A DNA stretch of 47,447 nt from JBFLXB01 sp964570625. Its GTDB lineage: Bacteria > Nitrospirota > Nitrospiria > 2-01-FULL-66-17. The translations under genes and the position numbers were made by a program. The first letter of the stretch is position 1. Each line of letters starts with the position of its first letter. Positions 7,256 to 14,990 of this stretch are shown here, one piece after another. The notes below the pieces were generated by a model. That model worked only from the letters and a program-made list of their open reading frames with translations. It was not told where the DNA came from and did not search any database. The stretch is from the NCBI GenBank assembly GCA_964570625.1, contig CAZMYW010000025.1, positions 1 through 47,447 of the forward strand. Reading direction: 5' to 3'.

Positions 7256-8143
7256 ATGTCACTCGAGACACTAAAGATTTCACCCGGCTTTGAGTCGTAC
7301 ATGCCGAAGGAATACGTCGACCTGGTCGAGCGCGGCCCGTACGGCCGCGAGGTGAAAGTCAGCGAGATGGGGACATTCAAAGAAATTATTGAGGAGCACC
7401 CCATGTGCGCGGGCTGTGCCATGACGTTGTTCATTCGGACGGCGCTGATCGGTTTGCCGACTCCCGAACATACGGTCATCTTGGGCACGGCGGGATGTGG
7501 GCGCCTGGTGTTGTCGCAGGCGTCGATCCCGTTTATTTATGGGAACTACGGCGACACCAACGGGGTCGCGTCTGGTTTGAAGCGGGGCCTGGAGATCCGC
7601 TTCCCGAACCAGATGAAGGACGTGGTGGTGATGGCCGGCGACGGCGGCCTTTCGGATATCGGGTTCAGCGCCGTGATGCACTCATGGTTCCGGAAGGAAA
7701 AATTCACCACTGTGATGTTGGATAATGAGGTGTACGGTAACACCGGTGGACAAGAAAGCGGGATGACGAATAAGGGCGTGGTGCTGAAGATGGCGCCCCA
7801 CGGCAAGAAGTTTGAGAAGATGGATATGATCGGTCTTGCGAAGACGGCCGGCGTGGCGTACATCGCCCGTCTTGCCCCGACCAACCCCACCCGGATCGCG
7901 AATGTGATTCGTAAGGCGGTGTTGATTGCGCGTGAGGTCGGACCGACGTACGTGCAGGCCTACACGTCGTGCAACATCGAATATGCGATTCCGACGCCGA
8001 AGGTGATGGACGACGCGCGCGAGGTGGAGAAGGATCGTTACGGGTTTATGGAGATCATCTCCGACGAGGCTAAGGCGTATCTGGAGGGGATCGAGCAGGA
8101 GAAGAAGGCGAAGGCGAAAGCCGTCGCAGCGCCGACGGCCTGA
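7256..8143 (+). CDS. 2-oxoacid:ferredoxin oxidoreductase, beta subunit (PorB/ForB type)
   Basis: 295 residues, the thiamine-diphosphate and proximal [4Fe-4S] subunit. Cys51, Cys54, Cys81 and Cys239 match the four cluster ligands of PorB. The ThDP/Mg motif begins at GDGGLSDIG (128-136) and ends at the DNEVYGNTGGQ segment (156-166). A ribosome site GGGGAGG stands before the ATG at 7256. The last 20 residues form a lysine/alanine tail. It lies between alpha and gamma, the normal functional grouping. Confidence 0.95.
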   Translation: MSLETLKISPGFESYMPKEYVDLVERGPYGREVKVSEMGTFKEIIEEHPMCAGCAMTLFIRTALIGLPTPEHTVILGTAGCGRLVLSQASIPFIYGNYGDTNGVASGLKRGLEIRFPNQMKDVVVMAGDGGLSDIGFSAVMHSWFRKEKFTTVMLDNEVYGNTGGQESGMTNKGVVLKMAPHGKKFEKMDMIGLAKTAGVAYIARLAPTNPTRIANVIRKAVLIAREVGPTYVQAYTSCNIEYAIPTPKVMDDAREVEKDRYGFMEIISDEAKAYLEGIEQEKKAKAKAVAAPTA

Positions 8144-8186
8144 GCATGGTCGGACGGCGGTTCAACAGACGGGAGGAGCGGGCGCC

Positions 8187-8897
8187 ATGAAGCGGTATAA
8201 CATCCGGATGGCCGGCATCGGCGGGCAGGGCGTGGTCACGGCGTCGCACGTGATGAGCAATGGGGTGATCATCGCCGGGGGCGAAAGCACCCTCGTGCCC
8301 TTCTTCGGGTCCGAGAAGCGCATGGCCCCGGTCGAAAGCTACGTGCGCGTCGCCGAGGGGCGGATCTTCGAGATCGGCGAGATCATCTACCCAAACGTGA
8401 TCATGATTTTCCACACCCAGGTGATCACGCACGGGAAATCGTACACCATGCCGTTTTATTCGGGTTTGAAAGACGAGGGCGTCGTGATCATCAACTCCGA
8501 AACGCCGCTGGAGCTTGAGCCCGATCAGGCGAGAGAGCTTCGGGAAAAGAAGGCCAAGGTGTTTTATATCCCGGCGAGCAAGCTGGCCGCCGAAATCGGC
8601 GGAACCGAGCTGGCCACCAACATGGGGATGGTCGGGGCGGTCGCTGCCGTCATCGGGTTACCGGATCTGGCATCGCTCGAGCAATCAGTGAAAGAGCGCT
8701 TTCTGGGCAAGGGGTTCGTGGTGTCCGGAGGCACGGCCTCGCTGGATAACGTGATCGAGAAAAAGTTCGGGAAAAAGGTCGAGTTGATCCAGAAAAATAT
8801 GGATGTCATCAAGGCGGCGCACGCGTACGCGGTGGATCACAAGTGGAACGATCTCTCGGTGGCTGAGACGGCTGCCCTGGCGGCGGCCGGTCGGTAG
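8187..8897 (+). CDS. 2-oxoacid:ferredoxin oxidoreductase, gamma subunit (PorG/ForG type)
   Basis: 236 residues of the POR gamma family. The nucleotide-type loop AGIGGQGVVTAS is at residues 9-20 and is followed by TLVPFFGSEKRMAPVESYVR, which corresponds to the CoA-side segment of the family. GGGAGGAG about 10 bases upstream supports the ATG at 8187. It is a separate polypeptide here rather than fused to alpha or delta, as in archaeal and Hydrogenobacter-type enzymes. Confidence 0.93.
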   Translation: MKRYNIRMAGIGGQGVVTASHVMSNGVIIAGGESTLVPFFGSEKRMAPVESYVRVAEGRIFEIGEIIYPNVIMIFHTQVITHGKSYTMPFYSGLKDEGVVIINSETPLELEPDQARELREKKAKVFYIPASKLAAEIGGTELATNMGMVGAVAAVIGLPDLASLEQSVKERFLGKGFVVSGGTASLDNVIEKKFGKKVELIQKNMDVIKAAHAYAVDHKWNDLSVAETAALAAAGR

Positions 8898-8927
8898 CAC
8901 GGGATAACTTTTAGACAGGGGTGATCC

Positions 8928-9191
8928 ATGTATGCAGTAGCGGAAATCGACGTTGATATTTGCTCCAAGACCAGTTGTCGTCTTTGTACGCAATTCTGCC
9001 CGGAGTCGAATACGATCAACTATGATATCAAGCGTAACACCGCATACGTCGCGGTGGATCGCTGTAAGGGGTGCGAGATCTGCGTGGGAATCTGCGACAA
9101 CCTCGCGAAGCATCATGCGATCAAGATGGTGCCGATCACCGAGCTCACCAGCGGCTACGAGCTCTCCAAGCTCGGGTTTCATAAGTTCTAG
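8928..9191 (+). CDS. 2-oxoacid:ferredoxin oxidoreductase, delta subunit (2[4Fe-4S] ferredoxin)
   Basis: An 87-residue ferredoxin-like subunit that passes electrons from the catalytic core to external ferredoxin. Cys12, Cys17, Cys20 and Cys24 form the first set, with two extra residues between the first and second cysteine (CSKTSCRLCTQFCPE). Cys46, Cys49, Cys52 and Cys56 form the second set in CKGCEICVGICD. It is the last gene of the operon; a 14-bp perfect hairpin follows its stop by 15 bases. Confidence 0.93.
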   Translation: MYAVAEIDVDICSKTSCRLCTQFCPESNTINYDIKRNTAYVAVDRCKGCEICVGICDNLAKHHAIKMVPITELTSGYELSKLGFHKF

Positions 9192-9206
9192 GGGACGCGA
9201 GAGTTG

Positions 9207-9245
9207 GCAAAGGGCCGGCTTCCTGGTTGGGAGCCGGCCCTTTGC
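9207..9245 (+). terminator. Strong hairpin after the oxidoreductase operon
   Basis: GCAAAGGGCCGGCT (9207-9220) and AGCCGGCCCTTTGC (9232-9245) form a perfect 14-bp stem with an 11-base loop. Only a short GTTTC follows, so it is not a textbook U-tract terminator, but its position fits transcription termination or 3'-end protection. Confidence 0.75.
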
Positions 9246-9264
9246 GTTTCACTGGAGACTGGTC

Positions 9265-9462
9265 ATGCCTGTCGTCTGTCCACGATGTAGTCGGGAGAAC
9301 GTGAACCGGTCCAGTTTCTGCGAGGGATGTCTCTATGAGTTTCCGTCAACAGTCTGGGATCTGCGTCGACTTATTTGTCCCGAGTGTCGGTACGACAACG
9401 AGTACTCGAACGATCATTGCGAACGTTGTCACGAACCGCTGAAACCCGGACAAGCGGAATAA
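9265..9462 (+). CDS. Small double zinc-ribbon protein
   Basis: 65 residues with two CxxC pairs per ribbon: CPRCSRENVNRSSFCEGC and CPECRYDNEYSNDHCERC. This is the DZR (double zinc ribbon) arrangement. The start is ATG 9265 with GGAG about seven bases upstream. An overlapping longer frame begins inside the ferredoxin gene, but that part is out of frame with it. Such small zinc ribbons often serve as protein- or RNA-binding modules; nothing here says which. Confidence 0.8.
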   Translation: MPVVCPRCSRENVNRSSFCEGCLYEFPSTVWDLRRLICPECRYDNEYSNDHCERCHEPLKPGQAE

Positions 9463-9483
9463 CCTCGGTTGGAAACGGGGTTC

Positions 9484-9912
9484 CTATTCGGTGGGCGCAG
9501 CGAGCTGTTTGAGCAACTCGACGTAAGTGCCTTCCTCAAATTGCTGACCGCGTCGGAACGTCGTGAAATACAGGTCGGCGTACACCGACGCGATAGCGTG
9601 AACCGCTTCGTGCCGATCAACGCGGCGTCGAAGGAGTGCCGTAAGGGTGTCCACGATTTCAGGCGGTGACTCGTCGGTCAGCTGCTTCTCGATGAGAACG
9701 TGAAGCGCGGTGTGGATGAACGGATTCACGACCGTCCCGTTGACTTCCTGTGGGGCGGCGGATCGTTCGCCGAGTTCCCATAGCGGGTCTAGTTCGGGGT
9801 GAAGATCCATCGCCTGCGCGATCAGGGCGTCTTCGCCCTCAAGTGGGGCGGCCTGCTGGCGTTTCTTGGCGATCGTGGTGAATCGCCATTGATTGTCGCG
9901 ATCGAACAGCAC
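9484..9912 (-). CDS. DUF1841 family protein
   Basis: 142 residues. The sequence VNPFIHTALHVLIEKQLTDE, followed by ..RRRVDRHEAVHAIASVYADL, matches the DUF1841 pattern (N-P-F-x-H-x-x-x-H, then a histidine-containing helix). The function of the family is unknown to me. It starts at GTG 9912 with AGGGAGG at 9916-9922 on the minus strand. A 96-residue gene ends 11 bases upstream, so they form a two-gene operon. Confidence 0.8.
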   Translation of the reverse strand: MLFDRDNQWRFTTIAKKRQQAAPLEGEDALIAQAMDLHPELDPLWELGERSAAPQEVNGTVVNPFIHTALHVLIEKQLTDESPPEIVDTLTALLRRRVDRHEAVHAIASVYADLYFTTFRRGQQFEEGTYVELLKQLAAPTE

Positions 9913-9923
9913 GCGGGCCTCCC

Positions 9924-10214
9924 TTAAGGGGTGTCGGTGGTGTGTGTGCGGCGAACGGTCCCCCCGCCGCCGTAGACGGCGAAGATTTTTTTGCCCTGGC
10001 GGACGTGGTAGTTAGCCCACGCGGGACTTTGGTCTCCGTATTTCGCGTCGGGATCGGTTCCGTGAGCTTTGAGGAAGTCGGGATAGGTCAGTCCGGCCTC
10101 GTAGACGTCGGCGAGCAAGCAGTCGGTTCGGAATCCCTGGCCAGAGAGTGAAATTTTCCCGAGCAGGTCTTCGATAGCTTGAGGGTCATTGAGCTCGATT
10201 GGATCCATGGACAC
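9924..10214 (-). CDS. Hypothetical protein of 96 residues
   Basis: No family recognised. It starts at GTG 10214 or ATG 10208 (..MDPIELNDPQAIEDLLGKIS). The middle has a hydrophobic/aromatic stretch LTYPDFLKAHG and the end is polar. There is no signal peptide and no cysteine pattern. A good minus-strand promoter lies 37 bases upstream, and DUF1841 follows closely, so it is probably a real gene working with DUF1841. Confidence 0.65.
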   Translation of the reverse strand: MSMDPIELNDPQAIEDLLGKISLSGQGFRTDCLLADVYEAGLTYPDFLKAHGTDPDAKYGDQSPAWANYHVRQGKKIFAVYGGGGTVRRTHTTDTP

Positions 10215-10250
10215 CCATTGTTTCGTACCTCGTCAGCGGAGTAAAGCCAC

Positions 10251-10279
10251 ATTATATGGAAGAGGGGCGATCGGTTCAA
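10251..10279 (-). promoter_or_regulatory. Promoter of the DUF1841 operon
   Basis: On the minus strand TTGAAC (10274-10279) and a perfect TATAAT (10251-10256) are separated by 17 bp. The transcript would start near 10244 and have a leader of about 30 bases before the 96-residue gene. Confidence 0.75.
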
Positions 10280-10417
10280 GATTGCCCGAAAACCGGCGTG
10301 AGATTAGATCAGGGAACCAGAAATCCGGCACTCTCGGGGCCGTGGTAGACCTTGGTGTATTAGGGCGGGCATATCTTTTGAACCCATAGGCTTGATAATA
10401 GCGAAGGTCCAAGGCGG

Positions 10418-11179
10418 GTGGTGGCGGTGCTTAGACGGTTGATCAAGAGAGTGGTGGTGACGGGGGTCGGAACGCGACCGGCCGTCAGTGTGGTGGCGGC
10501 GTTCAAGCGTCGCGGGTGGCTGGTCGTCGGAGTGGATGCGGATTTTCATCCACAACATGTCAACCAGTTCTATCTGGTGTCGCGCGGAGACCATTCTGGT
10601 TTCGTGGACGAACTGCTGATGTTGGTCAGGCGGGAGCGGACCACGCTGCTGATGCCCACTCGAGACGTCGAGTACCTGCCGATCGCGCGTCGGGGCGCGG
10701 AGTTCCGCCGGCTGGGCGCGGCAGTCTTTCTGCCGGATCCGGTGACGGTCGAAGATGTCGTTAGCCCACGGCACTTGACTGCTGTGCTACAGAGAGCGGG
10801 AATCACCGTCTGGGATACCGAAGTGTTCCCGCCGCTGTCGTTGAGCTACGACGCCCAGTGGTTCGAAGTCACGGTGTGTCGGGACGTGAGACTCCCCTAC
10901 GAGACGTTCGTGTGCTCGGTGCACGAGCTGTGCGCCGGCGAGCACGGGGCAATTCCCCAAGCGGAGCGCCGAAAGGGGGAGTCCGAGGTCGAAGAGCAGG
11001 CGGTTCGAATCGCGAAAACGCTTACTCTGTCTGGTCTAGCGACCGTGCACCTGCGACGCGATCCGGACGGGCGTCTGGGCGTGGTACGTGTGACCCTCAG
11101 TCCGTGCGACTACGCTCCACTGACCGACGAGGTCCTGGACGCGTTTCTCTCGCTGTGGGAGCGCGTGCAACCGCCGTAG
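10418..11179 (+). CDS. PreATP-grasp-domain protein, carbamoyl-phosphate-synthase-like, apparently lacking a full ATP-grasp
   Basis: 253 residues. The N-terminus VVVTGVGTRPAVSVVAAFKR, then WLVVGVDAD, is the Rossmann-like PreATP-grasp seen before ATP-grasp domains in CarB-like ligases. MPTRDVEYLPIARRG and VVSPRHLTAVLQRAGI match the next conserved positions (the latter like the KxxFxxxLxxxGI of CarB-like proteins). After residue 140 the ATP-grasp lysines, glycine loop and metal-binding Glu/Asn are not recognisable, and the chain is about 70-100 residues short. It may be a non-catalytic remnant or a binding protein. The exact GTG start among several is uncertain. It runs convergent with the FN3 lipoprotein gene, four bases away. 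Confidence 0.7.
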   Translation: MVAVLRRLIKRVVVTGVGTRPAVSVVAAFKRRGWLVVGVDADFHPQHVNQFYLVSRGDHSGFVDELLMLVRRERTTLLMPTRDVEYLPIARRGAEFRRLGAAVFLPDPVTVEDVVSPRHLTAVLQRAGITVWDTEVFPPLSLSYDAQWFEVTVCRDVRLPYETFVCSVHELCAGEHGAIPQAERRKGESEVEEQAVRIAKTLTLSGLATVHLRRDPDGRLGVVRVTLSPCDYAPLTDEVLDAFLSLWERVQPP

Positions 11180-11183
11180 CCGT

Positions 11184-12722
11184 TCATGGCGCCACGCCCG
11201 AGACGCTCGGAGACACCACGGCCTTCCCTTCCACTTGAACCGCGTAGATGTAGGTTGACCCGCTCTGGCGTCCTCCGTGTCGGTAGGCTGTTGTCGGAAC
11301 CTGCTCTGACCCGATGGCTCCGCCGGGCGCCTGTTCCCGCCAATAGAGTCGATAGCCTGACAGCGCGTCACTGAGTGGGCTCCAACTGATCCACAAGTCG
11401 GGTGCTTGTTGGATGACCGTCAGACCCGTCGGTACGGGATCGGGGGAGACCAGGTCGTCTCGATAGCTGAAGGTCGTGAGGTCGGCGAAGGTTGCGATGA
11501 GTTCGAAGGGACCCGCGACGGTCACCGCGCGATAGAGTCGTTGCCCGATCGCGTTTCCCCCGCTCGGGGGCGTCCAGGACAGGTCGCGCGCAAAAGGAGC
11601 CTCCGGTGGTTCAACGCTCCCCACCAGGACATCGGAGGATTCACTGCTACCGTCGAATCCTCGGATCGCGTAGGGGTAGATGGCGCCTGGCGTGAGTGGG
11701 GAGGGAACGAACGCGCTGGCCTGGTCCGGTGTGAGCAGCAGGGGATCGGATCCAGAGCCGTCGTTGATTGGCGGGCTGGTGACGCCTTCGTTGATGGCCT
11801 CCACCCGGTACGTATAGGACACACCGAAGGCAACCGGGGAGTGGCGGTAGGAGGTTTCCTTCAATGGGAAACCTTTGAGGTCGATCAGCGGTTGCTCAGG
11901 GCCGTCTGGAGTCGTCTTCACGTAGACCTGGTACTCCTCCGCGTGTTCGGCCTTTGACCACGAAAGCTGGACAGCCCCTTGCGGCGTTCCGATCGGATCA
12001 GCGTTGGTCTTGATCTGGGCTCTCACGTCCGTGAACACTGGGCTTCCCGGTGTGATTGGCATTGGGATCGCGGCCACCGGCAATGACCATGGTCCTAGGG
12101 TGGTACCGAATTTCCCTCGAACGCGGTACGCATAGTCGGTTCGATTCTGCAGAGAGTGGTGGACAAGAGGAGGCGCGACTGGATCGGGAACAACAGAGGA
12201 TGTGCCGAACTGGCTCGTGACCTCGACCTGATAACCCCTGGCTCCGGTCACAGAGTCCCAATCGAGTGTGACCTGGCTATCCCCTGCGGTCGCCCGAACA
12301 TTTGGGGGCGCCTGCGGAGCCGGTCCGCTCGGGGTGATGGTCACGACTTGGGAGGCGCGACCAGCGGACCCTCGGGCGTCTACCGCGACCACCAGGTACG
12401 CATACGTTGTTCCGAACGTCGACGCTTGATGTACGTACGGAGGGCCAAGGGTGTTGGCGCGGGTGCCGGATGCCGTCGTGACGGTTGAACTTTCTGCCCA
12501 GTACACGAAGTACGACGAGGCACCTGACACCACGTCCCACGAGATAGTGACACTCAGGCCGGCGGTTTGAATCGCGAGGTTCTCGGGCGCGGGAAGGCGG
12601 GGCTGCGCGGGAAAATCCGTGTTGGCTGTTCCGCACGAGGTCAGCGTGCTCAACACTGATACGAGCACGACCCCGACCAGGATCTCGAAGGGATGGCGAC
12701 CGCTGGGGGTCCTTCCAGACAT
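11184..12722 (-). CDS. Lipoprotein with several fibronectin type III domains
   Basis: 512 residues from ATG 12722, which has AGGATGGAG just upstream on the minus strand. The first 29 residues are a lipoprotein signal peptide, with the hydrophobic core ILVGVVLVSVL and lipobox LTSC (Cys30). About five FN3-like repeats follow, each with a W-x-x-V/P..Y-x-V-Y/R pattern (for example ISWDVVSGASSYFVYWAE and LDWDSVTGARGYQVEV). The last ends ISWSPLSDALSGYRLYW..YIYAVQVEG. It should be anchored to a membrane and act in adhesion or envelope structure; no enzymatic domain is seen. The open frame extends 134 codons further 5' but only as antisense to the next gene. Confidence 0.85.
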   Translation of the reverse strand: MSGRTPSGRHPFEILVGVVLVSVLSTLTSCGTANTDFPAQPRLPAPENLAIQTAGLSVTISWDVVSGASSYFVYWAESSTVTTASGTRANTLGPPYVHQASTFGTTYAYLVVAVDARGSAGRASQVVTITPSGPAPQAPPNVRATAGDSQVTLDWDSVTGARGYQVEVTSQFGTSSVVPDPVAPPLVHHSLQNRTDYAYRVRGKFGTTLGPWSLPVAAIPMPITPGSPVFTDVRAQIKTNADPIGTPQGAVQLSWSKAEHAEEYQVYVKTTPDGPEQPLIDLKGFPLKETSYRHSPVAFGVSYTYRVEAINEGVTSPPINDGSGSDPLLLTPDQASAFVPSPLTPGAIYPYAIRGFDGSSESSDVLVGSVEPPEAPFARDLSWTPPSGGNAIGQRLYRAVTVAGPFELIATFADLTTFSYRDDLVSPDPVPTGLTVIQQAPDLWISWSPLSDALSGYRLYWREQAPGGAIGSEQVPTTAYRHGGRQSGSTYIYAVQVEGKAVVSPSVSGVAP

Positions 12723-12815
12723 GCTCCATCCTAGCATGGGTCTCAAGCGGAGCGCACGTAGGGCCCTGGGGGGGCGGTTTGTTGAATCGGGCGAGCCTAC
12801 GGCCTCTTGTTCCAC

Positions 12816-12845
12816 TTGTCCGCCTCTCGGTCGGGATGATAGACT
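12816..12845 (+). promoter_or_regulatory. Candidate promoter of the CinA-like gene
   Basis: TTGTCC (12816-12821) and TAGACT (12840-12845) are 18 bp apart. The predicted start near 12852 leaves room for start codons at 12868, 12892 or 12928. Confidence 0.45.
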
Positions 12846-12927
12846 CCGCCCGTCAAGCGGGTCTGCGATGACGTCACTCGACGATGGTAAGGTGAGCGAT
12901 CGGCCGGCGCCGGAGTGGTCTTCGACC

Positions 12928-13665
12928 ATGCGTGCCGAGGTTCTCATCATTGGCAACGAGATTCTCTCAGGAAAAGTCGCGGATGAACACACCGCATTTC
13001 TCTGCCGAGAATTCCGTGCGCTCGGCGTGGAAGTGCGACGCGTCGTCGTGCTCCCGGACGAGGTCGAGGCGATTGCGGCCGCCGTGCGAGCCGCGTGGGA
13101 TCGCGCCGACGTGATCGTCACCACCGGGGGCGTCGGGCCGACCCATGACGATGTGACGCTGGCCGGGATCGCGCTGGGCCTTCAGCGTCCGTTAGTGCGT
13201 CACCCGGTGCTGCAAGAATTGATTCGAGATGTCTACGGGGTGTCGGACAACCCGCACGTGAATCGATTGGCCGATGTGCCGGAGGGCGCCGAGTTACTGG
13301 CTGCTGAGGGCATGCGCGTTCCGGTCGTGGTGGTGGACAAGCTCTATATCTTTCCCGGAGTACCGGAAATTCTCCGGAGAAAATTTCACGCGATCAAGGG
13401 GCGTTTTCGCAGCCCACCGTTTCACTTGCGCACGATTTACCTTTGCGTGGGGGAAGAGCCGATCGCGGCGCTGTTGTTCGACGTCGCCAAAAAGTTTCCC
13501 GCGCTGGCGCTCGGGTCTTATCCGGCGGTTGACCGGTCAGCGTATCGAACGAAGCTCACCCTGGAATCGAAGGACGTGGCCTACCTGAATACGGCGTTTG
13601 CGTTCATTCTGGAGAGGTTGCCGACCGACGCCGTGGTAGGGGTCGATCGTGAGCCGGTGCCGTAG
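12928..13665 (+). CDS. CinA N-terminal / MoaB-Mog domain protein
   Basis: 245 residues from ATG 12928. AEVLIIGNEILSGKVADEHT at residues 3-22 and VIVTTGGVGPTHDDVT are the two signatures of the molybdopterin-binding-like domain found at the N-terminus of CinA. The C-terminal nicotinamide-nucleotide amidase of full CinA is absent; instead a short alpha/beta region ends at FILERLPTDAVVG. Stand-alone versions of this size are common, and their activity is not certain. In-frame starts at 12868 (ATG) and 12892 (GTG) are also possible; I prefer 12928 because the family similarity begins there. Confidence 0.85.
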   Translation: MRAEVLIIGNEILSGKVADEHTAFLCREFRALGVEVRRVVVLPDEVEAIAAAVRAAWDRADVIVTTGGVGPTHDDVTLAGIALGLQRPLVRHPVLQELIRDVYGVSDNPHVNRLADVPEGAELLAAEGMRVPVVVVDKLYIFPGVPEILRRKFHAIKGRFRSPPFHLRTIYLCVGEEPIAALLFDVAKKFPALALGSYPAVDRSAYRTKLTLESKDVAYLNTAFAFILERLPTDAVVGVDREPVP

Positions 13666-13683
13666 GTCCGGTCTGCCAGCGGC

Positions 13684-14838
13684 CTAGGCGGCCGCTGCCT
13701 CGAGCAGCATGACCCACGACGCGTGGGTGTTGAGAAAGTGCCGACGGGCGGCGGTCAAGTCCTCTTTCAACGAGGCCGCGAGATGCCGGCGCCGTTCATC
13801 CATGGAGCGTTTCGCCGCGGCATAGTCCACCTTCAGGCGCTCCCACTGTGCACGAGCCGCCACCAGCGCCTCGTGGGCGGTATGCAGCTTGTGCTCCATC
13901 GCGGCACGAATTTCGTGTGGACGCTGCGCGAGTTGTTGCTGGACGAGCGCTCGTTGGACTTCCAGCCGAGCCTCGAAGATGTGCACCTCTTTGGCTGTCC
14001 GCAACCGCTGTGCCCAACCCACCAACGCGAGCGCGGCAATCAACCACTTGGTGGGATCCCAGTGATACCACTTGATGCCGTTCCGGTAATCATATTGGAA
14101 CTGGTGGTGGAAATTGTGGTACCCCTCACCGTAGGTCAGCAGAGCAACGAACCCGCTGTCGCGGGCTGAATCCTTCAGCGAATAGGGCTGATTGCCCATA
14201 TAGTGACATAACGAATTGATGAGAAATGTGCAGTGGTGGACGATCACGGTTCGCGCCACGCCGACTAAGAGGAATCCTCCCCACCAATCGCCGACGGCCC
14301 ACCCAAAGAGCAGCGGCAGCACACCTCCGACTCCGATGGCGAGCGGCAGGTAGTACCGGTTTTGCCATCGGACGAGCGGATCTTTTTGCAGGTCCTGGAC
14401 GTTGTTGAAGTCGTACGCCGTTTTTTTCATAAAGATCCAACCGATGTGAGCCCAGAAGAACCCCCGTTGGATATTGTACGGATCCTGGTCCCGATCAACA
14501 TAGAGGTGATGGTCGCGGTGGTCGGACGCCCATTTCAAGGCGGAGTTCTCGGCTGCCGCCGCGCCGAAGACCAAGAGAAACGCACGCACCGGGGCAATGG
14601 CTTGGTAGGACTGATGCGAGAAGAGACGATGGTAGCCGGCGGTGATCGAGAGTCCTGTTGCCGCGAGGTAAAAGCCAAAGAGGGCGACGATCGGCCATGA
14701 GAACCCGACGGTGGCGAGATGGAGCGGCACGCCGATCACGGCGACGACCAGCGTCCCGACTAAAAACGAAGTGTTCACCCAGTCAACCGACGGACGAGTG
14801 GCCCGGGTGGTGTTCGAGGTGGTTTCTTGGGTGCTCAT
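13684..14838 (-). CDS. Membrane acyl-CoA (delta-9 type) fatty-acid desaturase with a long helical C-terminal tail
   Basis: 384 residues from ATG 14838, with AGGGAG seven bases upstream. It introduces a double bond into a long acyl chain using oxygen and a di-iron centre. The three histidine boxes are HRLFSH (70-75), HRDHH (107-111) and HNFHH (241-245), with another histidine pair at HHCTF. Hydrophobic stretches before boxes 1 and 3 (about 25-65 and 160-200) are the membrane segments. After about residue 280 the chain continues for 100 residues of Ala/Arg/Glu-rich helix, probably coiled coil. That tail is longer than I expect for the family. Confidence 0.93.
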   Translation of the reverse strand: MSTQETTSNTTRATRPSVDWVNTSFLVGTLVVAVIGVPLHLATVGFSWPIVALFGFYLAATGLSITAGYHRLFSHQSYQAIAPVRAFLLVFGAAAAENSALKWASDHRDHHLYVDRDQDPYNIQRGFFWAHIGWIFMKKTAYDFNNVQDLQKDPLVRWQNRYYLPLAIGVGGVLPLLFGWAVGDWWGGFLLVGVARTVIVHHCTFLINSLCHYMGNQPYSLKDSARDSGFVALLTYGEGYHNFHHQFQYDYRNGIKWYHWDPTKWLIAALALVGWAQRLRTAKEVHIFEARLEVQRALVQQQLAQRPHEIRAAMEHKLHTAHEALVAARAQWERLKVDYAAAKRSMDERRRHLAASLKEDLTAARRHFLNTHASWVMLLEAAAA

Positions 14839-14900
14839 CACGTACTCCCTTTGGTTATCCCGTCCCGATATAAACTGCAGTCGGGGCAAGCATTCTAGCG

Positions 14901-14930
14901 ACTATAGGGAAACGCATCCCCCCCTGTCAA
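14901..14930 (-). promoter_or_regulatory. Promoter of the desaturase gene
   Basis: Minus-strand TTGACA (14925-14930) and TATAGT (14901-14906) are 18 bp apart. The leader would be about 55 bases and includes the ribosome site. The desaturase can therefore be transcribed independently of the chagasin-like gene upstream. Confidence 0.75.
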
Positions 14931-14990
14931 GCGAAGGATCGGAGCCCTGAGTCGAATCGTGAGTAAGTATTTCCGGAACGGGCAGGATCG

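Noticed and set aside
12723..13124. 134-codon extension of the FN3 lipoprotein
   Set aside because: It is antisense to the CinA-like gene and precedes a clear signal peptide with its own ATG and ribosome site.
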